NCBI GenBank assembly: GCA_026874595.1 | Contig: CM049316.1 | Span: forward strand, 63,531,176-63,595,175 | DNA: 64,000 nt | Source of the DNA: Sipunculus nudus | Lineage: Eukaryota > Annelida > Sipuncula > Golfingiida > Sipunculidae | Reading direction: 5' to 3' | Part shown: piece after piece, positions 24,999-37,050 of the stretch | How the letters are laid out: the number at the start of each line of letters is the position of its first letter | Position numbering within the stretch: the stretch's first letter is position 1 | Position numbers and translations under genes: made by a program | The notes under the pieces: model-generated | The model's database searches: none | The model's input: the letters and a program-made list of their open reading frames with translations, nothing else | Told to the model about the DNA's origin: nothing

Positions 24999-27628
24999 CA
25001 AGGGACCCATGGGTCACGGCGCTCAGCTGTTAAATATGATAAAAATATGATTTAGAAATGAGGCACATGCTTGTTTTGTGTGGAAATAAATATAAGCTGT
25101 ATTATGAGTTGTGGGTGTTTAGCTTATGTATGATTTTTAAGTATATTTGGAGACAGGGAAGAGATTGATTTCATTTATTTTATTAACAAATGGAGTGCTA
25201 TTGTCACACAGATTTTGACTTGGCCATATAACTTATAAGCAGAACATATAATATAAGAGTTTAACTATTTATTAAAAATAATTGCAAATTGTCCCAAATA
25301 TAATTTTTATTATAAATAATAAGAGAATTGTATGATTTTTAAAAATAAAATACAACTGAAATGATTATTAAAATAATATCAAAGAATATATTCATGAATG
25401 CATTCATGAATACATTTTGAAAGTATTTGAACTGGTATTCATATACTTTCATTATACCTGAAATCACATTCTTATGCAAGAAATTTTATAATGGAGTACA
25501 TATTCATATTCATATTCAAATACATTTGCAAAGTATTCGCACCATGTCTGGTATTTGTTCAGTTTTCACCAAACAATGATGTTGAGAATCCAGAATATAC
25601 AAAATTCAACCATTTAAATAATGATCATAAGTACCTGGTTTTATGGCTTTTATTCATATTAAAAAAAATAAATGTAATATATTCATTTTGGACTAATTTC
25701 ACATCAATGTACACACTATACACAGCAGGAATCTAGATTAATATTATCAACTGCATCTTTGTCTATCATTAATTTCCTTCATATGATCCCTAATGATTAG
25801 TAATGAATAATATGATTTATTTTTTTTATCATTAAAATTGAACTGAAAAAAAAAACCATAGGTGACTGCATGGTGTTATTTGAAATACGTGACATTCTAT
25901 CAATCGATACATGCAGATTCTTATATCATCAGTAACTGCAAGTTAATTTCCTGATATTATCAACTAACAAATTCCTTTTTAATTTTTCTTTAATTTGTTA
26001 TTAAAAACCAATAAAAATTTATTAATTAATTGTTTATTGTTATGTTGTTAGTTAAAAATACTAGATCAGTTGGTTTGGACATCTGGATCAACTGAGGCTG
26101 GCCATAAGCTGTCCCAGTGTATGCCTCGCGTCAAGCGTGTATAATTTGATGAAAGGTCAACAAGGTCAACATACAGGTGACTCAAGAGCGGCTGGGGAGA
26201 GCTAAGGTCTGACATGGTCTCATAAAACATTAATAAAAGCTACAATTTTTGGCCAATTTCTGTCAGCTTTCTTAAATAAAAAGCTGAAATCCTTATGTGT
26301 GCATGATATGAAAATTATATCAACAGTGCTCACAGGAAACAAACGTGCCATGGTTAAAGTTTGGCAAAATTTAAGGTACTAATTTTTTAATTTATACTAA
26401 TAACTTATAAAATTTGAAAAATTCCGGACTAATTTTGGGTATTCAATTGAATCTTGATAAAATATTGTTACATCCCTGACAAAAAATCTCTAGCTTCAGC
26501 AATCCTCTTGTTAAGGGAATAAATATATTTCTTGATTTTTTACAAAGTGCATTAAGTTTGGGCTCATAACTTAAAATAATTACGCAATACTGACATTATT
26601 TCTGGCATGTGCATAGAGAATGTATAGAAAAATATGTATAATATGATTAAAGTCAGATCAGTAGTTTTGATATTAGGCAGTCTTGAAGTGTAAGAATGGG
26701 TTTTAAATGGTAAATGAAGTTTTTCATTAATATCTCGAAGGTATTATGTCCTAGTGACCAAATTCTTGGCATGGTAGGGGATTTTGGAGACATCTAATTG
26801 TATGTCAAATTTTAGGAACTGAGAGCTGAAGCTTGGGAGCTGAGCTCTTGCAAACTGCATAACACTAGCTTGATGTAAACAATATGTTACATGGTGCTTA
26901 AAAACTTGAATAAAATCTACAGTTTTTGATCAACTGGTTTCAAATTTTTGGTGTTAACAGACAAAATGCTAACAAAAACATGCTGTGAAAATTAAATCCA
27001 CTGTACTTACAGGAAAAAAACGTGCCATGGTCAAAGTTGGGCAAAATTTAAAGTACCAATTTTTTATTTTTGTTAATATTTAAAAAAAATTAAAAGATTT
27101 TGATCTAATTTTGGGTATACAATTTAATTTTGATTAGTTAAAGTTATATTACTGGGGAAAAAATCCATAGCTTTAACATGTTTTGTGTTAAGTGATCAAA
27201 TATCTTTCCTGATTTTTTACAAAATGCATTGTTTGGGCCCATACCTTTTTTTAAATTATATAATACAGACATAATTTCTAGCATTTACATAGGAACTATA
27301 GGGGAATATTTATGGTAAATATGAGGAAAAACAGATGAGTAGTTTTGATAATAGGCAGTCCTGAAGTGTGAAAATAGATTTTTAATAAAACAGAGGTTTT
27401 TCCTTAATTTCTCAAAGCAACGAAGTCGCAAAGACCCAATTTTCGGCATGGTAGGAGATTTTGGGGGCATCTAACTGTATGCCGAATTTCAGATTCGTAG
27501 GTCCAATGGTGTCGAAACGTGCCAGTCTTACGGACGGACCTCCGGACCGACGGACGGACAGACAGACGGACGGACGACGGACAATGGACCACGACTATAG
27601 CTCAGATGACTTATAGTCAGCTGAGCTA
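24999..27628 (+). repeat. 2.6 kb palindrome-ended interspersed element, copy A2
   Basis: Full-length-looking copy. Left end: ACAAGGGACCCATGGGTCAC then GGCGCTCAGCTG. Right end: a GGACGGAC-rich stretch, GGACAATGGACCACGAC, and a 31-base hairpin at 27598-27628. Inside, two related blocks of about 680 bp each carry an AACGTGCCATGGT motif (26344 and 27022). Matches copy A3 over the whole length and A1 in reverse. No transposase is seen. The architecture (conserved end, tandem interior, 3' hairpin) fits Helentron-associated elements such as the bivalve pearl type, but that assignment is inference. Confidence 0.85.
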
Positions 27629-27629
27629 A

Positions 27630-28045
27630 AAACTGAAAAGCCTCAAAGATAGAAAAAAAGTAAAAACATAGAAAAGAATACATGTGGCGCCACAAGTTTT
27701 TGGATATTTACAAAACTTGTTATGGTCAACATTCAAGTCAACATACATGGCAATCCATGCGTTATTTATCAAGATACTAGAGGTTTTGTATCATTTTTTT
27801 TTAAATTATTCTGGGGGTTACTTACAAGTCCCTGGCCCTTAGCTCGGAGGATATATGTCGTAATGACCTGATTCCACTTTTCCAAGCAGATTTTTCATTG
27901 ACCTCCCTGGAAGTTCCCTTAAAAGTTTCAAGGGACAGCAGTTACGATTTGTGCCTTGTCAACGGACGGACAGACGTGAAGACGGACGACGGACAAAGCG
28001 CCATACCTATACCTAAGCTGACCGTCAGTCAGTTGAGCTAAAAAT
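27630..28045 (+). repeat. single unit of the 338-bp tandem family with right-end remnant
   Basis: GTGGCGCCACAAGT, TTCTGGGGG, TTACGATTTGTGCCTTGTC and GGACGGACAGACG occur in the same order as in 39340-40345. The end CAGTCAGTTGAGCTAAAA at about 28027 is a diverged version of the family's right terminus. Confidence 0.7.
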
Positions 28046-28144
28046 AATGCGAATGATTATGAATCTACCGTAAGACAGGCACCATGCACATCATTACAGA
28101 TTTACAGAACGACACTGATAAGTTTCCATGCGAATAAGCAAAAG

Positions 28145-28320
28145 CGGATTTGAGTAAAGGGGGTCTGGAGCTCCAACCTTAGCCACAGCGACATTTTTAA
28201 AGGTACTAATCCTATTTTAAGCCTACCCGCGCGACTTTTTGATGGATCCTTTCAGTGGTTTCTCATCAGTCTTCCTGGGCTGGCCCTCCTCCTTTTAAAA
28301 AATCCTAGATCCGTCCCTGA
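28145..28320. repeat. GGATCCAGG-type MITE, copy 4 (diverged)
   Basis: AAAAGCGGATTTGAG and GGGGGTCTGGAG at the left; CTTCCTGGGCTGG and AAATCCTAGATCCGTC at the right. Confidence 0.55.
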
Positions 28321-29123
28321 TATGGCACCTTTATTCTGATATGGCACCATGGCTCGGTTATTTAGTGAAAAGAAATTTCGGGTACCCGATTCTAGAAAAT
28401 AATTATAACATGCAAGTTACCTTGGAAAATATTTTTTGTTAAGGCTGCCAATTCACCTACGTCTTGAAAAGAAGTAACGTGATTTTTGGCTTTCTCTGTG
28501 TACATATTTATGATCTAAGGGTAATGCTGGTTATGAAAAGATCTTATTATGCCTCCGTGAAGGATGTATAAATTTGTTTACCAACAACGTGTTTGTAAAC
28601 ACAGCAATGTTAACAAACGAAAAAAAAAACATGTGCGGAGGTAGAAAGATCACTTGTTGCAAAGCTCTGGCTTTTCGAACTTGCAGCCAGATGCCCCAGT
28701 TGAATTTGTTTTATTTTGGCAGCCTGTGTGCAGTGATATCCACGCATTCCTGCCAATTTTCCAGGGATTTCCTTTGGTTTATAATGGTCAAAAAGGTGAT
28801 TATGGTTTACCTTTGGTTTATAAAGGTCAGATAGGTCATTAAGCCCCTTTAAGCAGGATCAGGAACGTCACATTTTCATGGTTTTTTTTAAAAACAGCAA
28901 ATTTACTTGCAAAGAATGTCAAGGCTCTGTCATAAATAGGGCTCATCCACTTGTACCTTTATTTATTGCAAATATATATAAGGCGCGGATTTGCAGCCCC
29001 TGTTGCTCAAGACTTGCGTCAAGTGACAAACTGCTGCTACTTGAAATCATAAGGGCGAAATGCGAGTAATAGTTGGGCAAGTTTTTATATATCTGTGAAC
29101 ATCGAATCGTTCGCTAACTCTAT
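28321..29123. other. unassigned stretch
   Basis: No gene recognised. A TTTGGTTTATAATGGTC/TTTGGTTTATAAAGGTC pair at about 28772-28830 is a short local duplication. Confidence 0.4.
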
Positions 29124-31219
29124 GTATATGTCAAGGCCCAGATTAGAATCTGGCCCAATTTAAAACTGGGCCAGCCCAGATCAAAATTTTGATCTGGACC
29201 GGTCAAGATTAAAATCCTGTGGTGAAGACTGCAGGATTTAAATCTGGTCTGGACTGATTTTAAACTGGGCCAGTCGAGATTAGAATTTTGATCTGGGCCG
29301 GTCAGGTTAACAATCCTGTGGTAGACGGATTTTAAACTGGGCCAGCCCAGATCAGAATCCTAATCTACTTCTAGGCAGTCTTCAATTACACTATATTAAC
29401 CTAGCTGGCCTTTAATCAATTCAAAGAATTTGTAAAACATTGTAAGTCAATAATAATTAATATTATATGAATTTATTTCATATCCTATGAAAATATCATT
29501 GGTTGGACTCCTGTCATATTTATTTTCTAATTTTACCTTTTATATGAAATGTCTAGAATATAATTATAAAATAATCATGTTAAACATTGGTATTTTACAG
29601 CTAAAAAATACAAATATAGCTTGCAGAACATGTGCATTAATTCAATAAAGTAAAACAAAATTTAATAAATAATTATAAATATTTATTTTACACAATGTAA
29701 AGCTTGTGATCCAAGACCTGTAAATTCAAAATTTTATTTGTTATTTAAAGTTATTTATCATTTATCATAAGTTGGGGTTTTTGTTCTGTCATCTTCCCCC
29801 CCCCCCCCCCTCCCCAGTCACCCATGAAAAAATTTGCACATATTATAACATTCGACCTAGAACTTATAATACATATTAAGGAAAGAAGGCCCATTTATTA
29901 AGACAATAAAACATCTATTAAGATACCTTAAGTCATTGGAATTAGGTGGCTGAAATTTAGCATACAGAAAAATATATATCTAGTGTACATAATTTAGGTT
30001 GATATTTGCTTATTTGTGTGAATTATTAAAACCGGTCACAATGTAGTTAGATAGAACAGTGGGAACAATATTCACCAATTCAGCATTTTTAACTACTGAA
30101 GGTAGAGAATATTTGTATTGCAGCATTTAACTATCTTCAATTTAGATTAGTTATCAGTTAATAGATTGGCATTTTTTAAAGTTATTAACTCCAAAGTGAA
30201 ACCTCGACCATGTTTACCCTCTGAAATAAAATTCTAAGTCCAATGTAAAAGAATGTTCACCTCTATTTTTTAGACTGCCAAATGACAGCAATTATATCAT
30301 TTTCTCAGCTGTGGATTTTCTGCTATTAAAAATTACATAATGGTATCACAAACCTCTCCCTAGCCCCATGTTAGGGCACAATGTCATGCTGCTCACCCAA
30401 ATGCATGAGCATCAAAAATGATAAATTACTTTTGTTCACTTATAAATGAGTAAGGCTGGTATTTAATTCTGCATGTTTATATTTACTATTAAACATGTAA
30501 TTTTGATATTCAGAACAGAAAATTTTCTCAGTGAAGTTGACAATTTTGATATTAAGTCAAGTAGATGTCTCAGAACTGACACATATTCTAAACTGTGATT
30601 AATTATTATGATAGTTGGTTTAGGTGAAGTTCAAATGTGAACTTGTATACTCAAAGAATAGATGAAACCAAAGAAGCACATTACATTTGTTCGTTAACTT
30701 TTTCCTCACTAAAATATTTTAAATGATCTTGTTCATTATGTGTTTTGTGCCCTTCAAAATTGTATCTGGAATAAATGTTTACTGTATTATCTGATTTAAG
30801 ATGATAAAAATCAAGCCAGCTAAGATTAGATAAGGATTCTGATCTGGTTAGGCCCAGTTTAAAATCAGTCCACCAAAGGATTGTAATCTTGACTAGCCCA
30901 GATTAAAATTTTGATCTGGGCCGGCCCAGTTTAAAATCAGTCCACCACAGGATTGTAAACTTAACCAGCCCAGATCAAAATTCTAATCTGGGCCAGCCAA
31001 GTTTAAAATCAGTCCAGACCAGATTTAAATCCTGAAGTCTTCACCACAGGATTTTAATCTGGACCGGTCCAGATCAAAATTTTGATCTGGGCTGGCCCAG
31101 TTTAAAACTGGTCTGGCCCAGATTAGAATTTTGATCTGGGCCGGTCCAAATCAAAATTTTGATCTGGGCTGGCCCAGTTTTAAATTGGGCCAGATTCTAA
31201 TCTGGGCCTCGACATATAC
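29124..31219. mobile_element. foldback element with long terminal inverted repeats
   Basis: The left arm (29124 to about 29370) begins GTATATGTCAAGGCCCAG. The right arm (about 30830-31219) is its inverse, ending TGGGCCTCGACATATAC. The outer 80 bases of the two arms match almost exactly. Each arm is built of short subrepeats that are themselves palindromic, such as CAGATCAAAATTTTGATCTG and GGGCCGGCCC. The 1.45 kb interior is AT-rich with a poly-C run near 29797 and no convincing ORF, so the element is non-autonomous. No clear target duplication was seen. Confidence 0.85.
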
Positions 31220-31374
31220 ACGGGAATATCTGTATAAGGCCTACAGGCCTAATGCGAACCTGTGCAAAGTTTGGGAGTATGAATGGAGGTTTATTTTTTA
31301 AATTTAATATTGATCCTCTTACGTCCTGCATATCTTCCTTCGTCATTATGATTTCAGCAAAATGGACGTTTCGG

Positions 31375-32630
31375 ACCTGCAACTTTCGGACTAGGACATT
31401 TTAAAACAAGGATGTGTCAGTCAGGATTTTTCAGATGTTTTTTTGCCAGGGAGGATTATTGGGACAGATGAACGGAAAATTTGGCAGCATGGTTTCAGAG
31501 AAGAACATTTTTAAATGTTTTTTAGCCTCTTCTCTATAAAAACTAGGAAAATGCAGTTAGCCAAGATATAAGCAAAATCCGATAGAATTTTTTAGATGAC
31601 AAATTTTTGCAAAAAAATTGGTAATGCTAGCTCCTGCCCTTTTTGGGATAGCTATGACGCACGACGAACGATGCCACACCATTACTAAACTCACAGATTC
31701 GCTAAAAATGCAAACCAAGTTTTTTTCGAACAGTTTAAAGATATAGTTCCAATAGTTCTAATCGGGGCATTCTGCGTCTAGAAGATGTGTCTAGTTCTTC
31801 TAAACGTCTAGACGCTGTGTCTAGACGTCTAGACACATTGTCTAGACACCAGACAGAGCCAGGTCAGTTGCCATGGTGATGTCTGGACCCCACCTGGTTG
31901 TACTGAGTGACCTTTTGACTTGGCTGCTGAAACTCAGCTTGTTGTCAAACCTGTTTTCAAACACAAAAAAAGCCTTTTTCAATTGGCTACACTACTTTTT
32001 TATAAACTGCATTTACCCAATGTGTTCTTATTAAACTGGCAGTACCCTACCACCGAAAAATTCTAGTAAAGTTTAAACCAATCAGCTTAACAGTTTCATC
32101 ATAAAACAGTGTATAAGCTAGATGAGTAAAAAATTACATTTTCGTGTGTAAAAAACAGATCAATGTAGGTGGCGCCACCAATACCTCAATTTCGGATATG
32201 ACATAGGTGACAAACATTGGCATAAAATTTGGTGATAATAGCTCTAGCCGTTTCTGAGATTGAAATTTTAGTGTGCTTTTTTTGGACAGATGAGGAAGTT
32301 CAACCTCCTGTAACTCGGACAAAAATCTCCGAACTGGAACCATTCAAACAAACTTGAGAGATTGTTCCAGGGATCATTTCTGTGAAACATAGGACAATTT
32401 TGCTGGACAGTTTGGGAGAAGATTTTTAAAGCTTTTTCCCCTATAAAATATAAGAAAATGCAGTTCCAAAAAAAAATAAACAAAGTCCGATAGAGTTTTT
32501 CAGATGACTGATTATTTGCCAAAAAATTTGGTGATGCTAGCTTCTGCCGTTTTTGAGTTAGCTATGGTTAGCGTACAGACGACGGACGACGCCGCATCAT
32601 CGCATAAGCTCACAGGTTCGCTAATAAAGC
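31375..32630 (+). repeat. two diverged copies of a repeat ending in GGTTCGCTAA, with a GTCTAGAC cluster
   Basis: 31430-31715 and 32350-32625 share AGAAAATGCAGTT (31549/32453 area), AA(A/G)TCCGATAGA, TTTTCAGATGA, GGT(G/A)ATGCTAGCT and an end with ACGACG, CTCACAG(A/G)TTCGCTAA. In between, four GTCTAGAC palindromes cluster at 31806-31847. Confidence 0.65.
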
Positions 32631-32921
32631 ACGAAGGATATAGATATAGCCTGCATGCTGATATTAAGGTCACACACGCAATCAGCTAACCTCAAATGCC
32701 AAGCCTTTCTGGAAAATGATATTGTGGATCGACATACATGACAGCGCACTCCCAAAGTACGTCCCCTATTACCCAAAATATCGTGTATATACTTTTGACG
32801 TCATGAACTGTTAAAAGGAACCATTCATAATCAATATTTATATTGGGTGCAAATGGCAGGATGACTGCGGCAGCTGGACGCATGTCACCTAGATTGCTGG
32901 GTTTCAACTGGAATAGGATTT

Positions 32922-32962
32922 TTTTTTTTTTTTTTGGGGGGGGGTGGGGGGGGGGGGCGGCG
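32922..32962. repeat. poly-T/poly-G tract
   Basis: A run of about 20 T followed by G-rich sequence to GGCGGCGGC. Such tracts are prone to sequencing error. Confidence 0.9.
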
Positions 32963-33059
32963 GCTTATTGTTCTATTTATTTTAAATGTTTTAGTTTTTT
33001 TTTTTGCAGCTTTCTTGTTCCTGATCCAGTTAAAAGAATCATCCTGAAAATTACTGACG

Positions 33060-33866
33060 GTTGGTAGATAGTCTGGGTGAGTTACAATAACTGGTACACT
33101 TTATTATTCCTTCCAATATCTCATTACCAGAAAATTCATGAAAATGCTGGTAAAAAATATATTTTAAAGACTTTAATATAGTTCTCCACACACATGATAC
33201 AAACACTTTAGAAAACATTTCATATATTTACATCTCCAAATGAAATAAATAGCAGATCAGAACAGAAGAACCTGTAGATTTCGATAATTGTTGTATGTGT
33301 AGATAATATAAATAAACAAAGAACAAATAATCACACACTAACATAATTCTACTTGCACACATACAGAGTATTTTCCTCATTCATACTCATCAACTGTCAA
33401 GGAAATTACCTATAGTCTATACAAAGACATGTGCTGAATGCAGTGAACTTTTGAAATGACTTGTGATTTCATTGCAGTAGAATTATAAATTCTAACAGAT
33501 GTTTAAAATTACAGGATAAAATAAAAAGGATATCCATTAATTACAAAAAATATATAAATCAACACTTAATGTTTCTGTCTTTAAATATGTTGTTAAAGGT
33601 TTTATTAATGGAATATGAATGAATCATACATTCTAAATAGGTCCTTATTTATAGATCAGTCTACAAACTTCAAAACATTTTATTTTAGAAGTTTTTGTGA
33701 CAGTAACCTATTATTTGATATGTGATGAACTTCTACATTTGGTTTAAGAACACTTTTTTCCCCTTGAGATGATCTAAAGAGCATGTTCAATAGATAAACA
33801 CTGGGCAACAAAAAAGTGGTTCTCAGGCACTTTTTTCAGAAATCAGTGGGGGCAGGCGATATTTTC
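33060..33866. other. unassigned AT-rich stretch
   Basis: No exon or repeat family recognised. Confidence 0.4.
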
Positions 33867-34078
33867 TTTTTACCTTTGTTTCAATAAAAATGTCATATGA
33901 TCAAGGATATTCATGAAAATAACATAATTATTTTGCCACAAAAGGTAAAAGTTCTACATTACAAAGGAAATCTTATCTGGATTGTATTATTTTTATTTTG
34001 AGATGCAAGGGGGGGGGGTGAATTTATGAGGGCGGCGCCAGAGAACCATACCTTTTATTTTTCGTTGGCCTTAAGAAA
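33867..34078 (+). repeat. dispersed repeat pair, member 1
   Basis: AAAAATGTCATATGATCA, CACTAC/CTACATTACAAAG, AAATCTTATC and GGGCGG…GAACCATACC occur in the same order at 55237-55497. Confidence 0.6.
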
Positions 34079-34352
34079 ATTAATTAACAGTATCGGGCAG
34101 GGCTGTAGTAATACATAATGTTACAATATGATACACATCGCGATGTACGTCGCTCATGATATGATACATGATATATTTAAGTTACATTTCACTTTTTTCT
34201 ACCATACTGACATTCAGTCTTTTTGATCACAAATATCTGAAAGTCCTCATACAAAATGCAGAGTGGAACCGACAATTACGACCACCTTGGAGACTAAATT
34301 TGGGGATGGTTGCAATTGTGAAATTCTTAGTTACCCGGATCATATATGTGGG

Positions 34353-34643
34353 GCCTGGTCAGCTGAGTAGTAAAACGCTCGGCCTTCTCCGCTGGCGACC
34401 CGGGTTCGTTCCAAGGTGCTGCCAGATTGTGGATTAATTTGTAGTGGCCTGTCCAAGTTCTCTCCGAGTTCTCCGGCTTCCTTCGCCTCTCTCACTGCAA
34501 TCTTCAACTCTATCAGTATCTTCTATTTTCGCCTTAAATATCTAACAGTCTGTCAAACTTTGTCGTTGCTGAGGGAGCCAGTGCGGGCCGGATTTTCCGG
34601 AGACCTGTGACTGGCTAAAGCGCAGACTTCACTTTCAACCAGT
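34353..34643 (+). mobile_element. intact tRNA-derived SINE with 16-bp target duplication
   Basis: The 16-mer GGATCATATATGTGGG occurs at 34337-34352 and again, identical, at 34644-34659, directly flanking a 291-bp insert. The insert starts with a tRNA-like head: an A-box-like TGGTCAGCTGAGTAG and a B-box-like GGGTTCGTTCC about 45 bases later. A body with GTAGTGGCCTGTCCAAG (related to the other SINEs here) follows. It ends GCGCAGACTTCACTTTC with no poly-A. Pol III promoter boxes and long duplications are hallmarks of SINE insertion by LINE machinery. Confidence 0.88.
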
Positions 34644-35355
34644 GGATCATATATGTGGGACTAAGAAATGTGGTTGTTATTGTGGGATGGTCGCAAGGCG
34701 GGGATCCACTGTATTTCAAGATTAAAATTGACATTTAATTTCAGTCAACCCATCAGACCCAGCTACACTTATTCCCGACTTATTACATTTTCACTTTACA
34801 TACCATAAAAGGCCGTTGTGTAACTATTAACAAATATGGGACCTCAGTTTACCTCACACAACCAATTATCGTCAATGTATTGATGCAGGGGCATCTGATG
34901 TAAATATCGTGATGTATAGATGAACCAATTAATCATAACACCTGTAGCATCAGGTAACCAATAAAACTTCATACATGAGAATGCAGGGACATAGCATTAG
35001 TAAATATAGGAAACAAAATTTGACCATGCACCTCTGTCATATCTATGAACAGAGTTAATTACAGCTGTACATTACACAGGATTCCCCATGTGAGCTAATA
35101 TGTCCGATTCTGACAAGTAAAATGCCGCCTCTGTGCCTTAATCATATAATACCACGGCATGACCAGTGGATCACGTGGGAGCAGAGGACTTGAGAAAATT
35201 ACGTGTCAGATTACCCGAAGAATAAACAGGATGTAACCATTCCTGCTGATGTTTAATGGATTCTATAATATATGGCAAAGGATACAAACTGATAACCTTT
35301 CAGTGGTGTCTTTGTGACCATATAAATTAAGACTTGTTTATCATTGCTGAATGCA

Positions 35356-35490
35356 GTGGAAGATCCAGGGGAGGGGGGGCAATGTTTGAGACCTTAACCC
35401 CCTCCTTTCGAGAACACTTTATGGGTTTTCATTAAGTCTTTCTGGGTTGGACCCTCCCCTTTCCAATAACCTAGATCGGCCCCTGGAATG
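35356..35490. repeat. GGATCCAGG-type MITE, copy 5
   Basis: AGTGGAAGATCCAGGGGAGG at the left; TCTGGGTTGGACCCTCCCC and AACCTAGATCGGCCCCTGG at the right. Confidence 0.6.
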
Positions 35491-35710
35491 TAAGCCTCAT
35501 GCAACAAAATGGGGGCCTCATGGTTAATATATGTTTGCATGTATGCATTGTGTTGTCCTATTCATATTTAAGGTAACATTTTTATAAATGAAATGAAGTA
35601 TGACACTTTGGCTGAAACACTGACTTAGACAATGTTTACAGCCGAACCAGATCCTTCAGAGATATGTGAAAAGCCCTGCTCCCAGTATGTTGGCTTGAAA
35701 TATTAAAAGG

Positions 35711-35766
<56 letters not shown>

Positions 35767-35910
35767 ACGGGGTGACATAAAAGCGGACCAAACTGTCTCG
35801 CTAGCTTGCTTTGCTAGCGTAGCGGTTGGAACGCCGGACTTGTATGCCAGCGACCTGGGTTCGACTCTTTGATCGGCCCAGGATTTTTCCCCTCAACAAT
35901 TTGCCTTCGT

Positions 35911-35975
<65 letters not shown>

Positions 35976-35979
35976 TATA
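35711..35979. mobile_element. tRNA-like element with inverted ends between two (AT)n tracts
   Basis: AT runs at 35711-35762 and 35915-35979 bracket a 152-bp unit that starts TGTTACG (35763) and ends CGTAACA (35914), a perfect 7-bp inverted pair with TG…CA ends. Inside, TAGCGTAGCGGTTGGAACG resembles a Pol III A-box/D-arm and CTGGGTTCGACTC a B-box/T-arm. No 7-bp acceptor stem forms, so it is not a functional tRNA gene. It could be a SINE-derived unit or a small LTR-like remnant. Confidence 0.6.
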
Positions 35980-36363
35980 TAAATCAAGCAATTTATGTGC
36001 ACATTATCAGTTCAAATTTAATCTAAAACACTTATTTATCTTCAGAATATAAGTTATATCTCATACCACCAAAAGAACTTACCTTGTGAGAAGTTATGAC
36101 CTGTGAAAAGTGGCTGAATATTATATTAGCCCAATTATTAGTTCTGTGACCAGGGTTAGTTATCCTTAATAGTTTTTATAGTAAAAGAAACAAAATTTAT
36201 GTGATGTGACAACTGATTTGTATACCCCGGCATTAAACACAGCTCAAGTTTATACAACACTAAGTCTCACTCTGAGATTACTGGACTAAATGGTGAGTGA
36301 CTGGATCTAAAGTCTACTTCATCAAACACATAGTTCCATACTGTGTTCTTTTGGCACATTCAG

Positions 36364-36367
<4 letters not shown>

Positions 36368-36414
<47 letters not shown>
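36368..36414. repeat. (AT)n microsatellite
   Basis: Uninterrupted AT run in the 3' flank of the membrane-protein gene. Confidence 0.95.
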
Positions 36415-36417
<3 letters not shown>

Positions 36418-36932
36418 ACAGAGTGAGTAGCTTTCTGTTCATTACAGCCAACTGAACCAGATATTTCTCTAAACATAAACAATCATACACCATCTAAACG
36501 GCAATCATTGCAGGTCAGATACCAAGATAGTAAAGTTATTCATGTATTTGGCTAAAGGTTAACCTGTATGAAAAACTGAACCTCTCATCTTGATAAATTG
36601 GGTCGTGAAGATAAGGCATACTGAGATTGCTTCAAGTAACTCTTCAAGAAACCCTGCAATAAAATCATTTTACAGCATGGTACAGTACACCCTAATGCTA
36701 ATGCCATGCTAAGGGAAATACTTTCAACATGCAGCATACTCATTCAGGCCAGAACTACAAATTTCCTACATGTTCATAGCCCTGTATCAATATAAAATGG
36801 AACAATTCATCTGTATATTCTGAGTATTGCTGAATCCACCTATATGTTTGTTTCATACATAGTTGGGGACCTGTTTTCCAAAAAAAATCTCTGTACTTGT
36901 GCTTGTATGTTAATTATAAGGCTTAGACTGTG

Positions 36933-37050
36933 TCACCTAAACTGATAAGCCCTGTGTCTCATGTCTTGTGCTAATGGAGCTGTTGGTTGTGGTTGTTCGT
37001 AACTTCTCCTTCGCCTTCGTTTTTCTAGCTCAAAAACTGGTTCATCAGTG
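36933..37050 (-). CDS. last coding exon (basic tail, stop TGA)
   Basis: Acceptor TACTCTTCCAG. The first base completes a Tyr codon with the two bases left by the previous exon. Encodes TDEPVFELEKRRRRRS… and ends …AYQFR-stop at 36933. Confidence 0.85.

Noticed and set aside
27404-27592. Arg/Ser/Val-Pro frame (VRPSVR-like), also at 42843-43040 and 51660-52007
   Set aside because: It is the translation of GGAC/GACGG microsatellite-like DNA at the right end of repeat elements.
35790-35880. Functional tRNA gene
   Set aside because: A- and B-box-like motifs are present but no acceptor stem pairs and the T-arm is imperfect.
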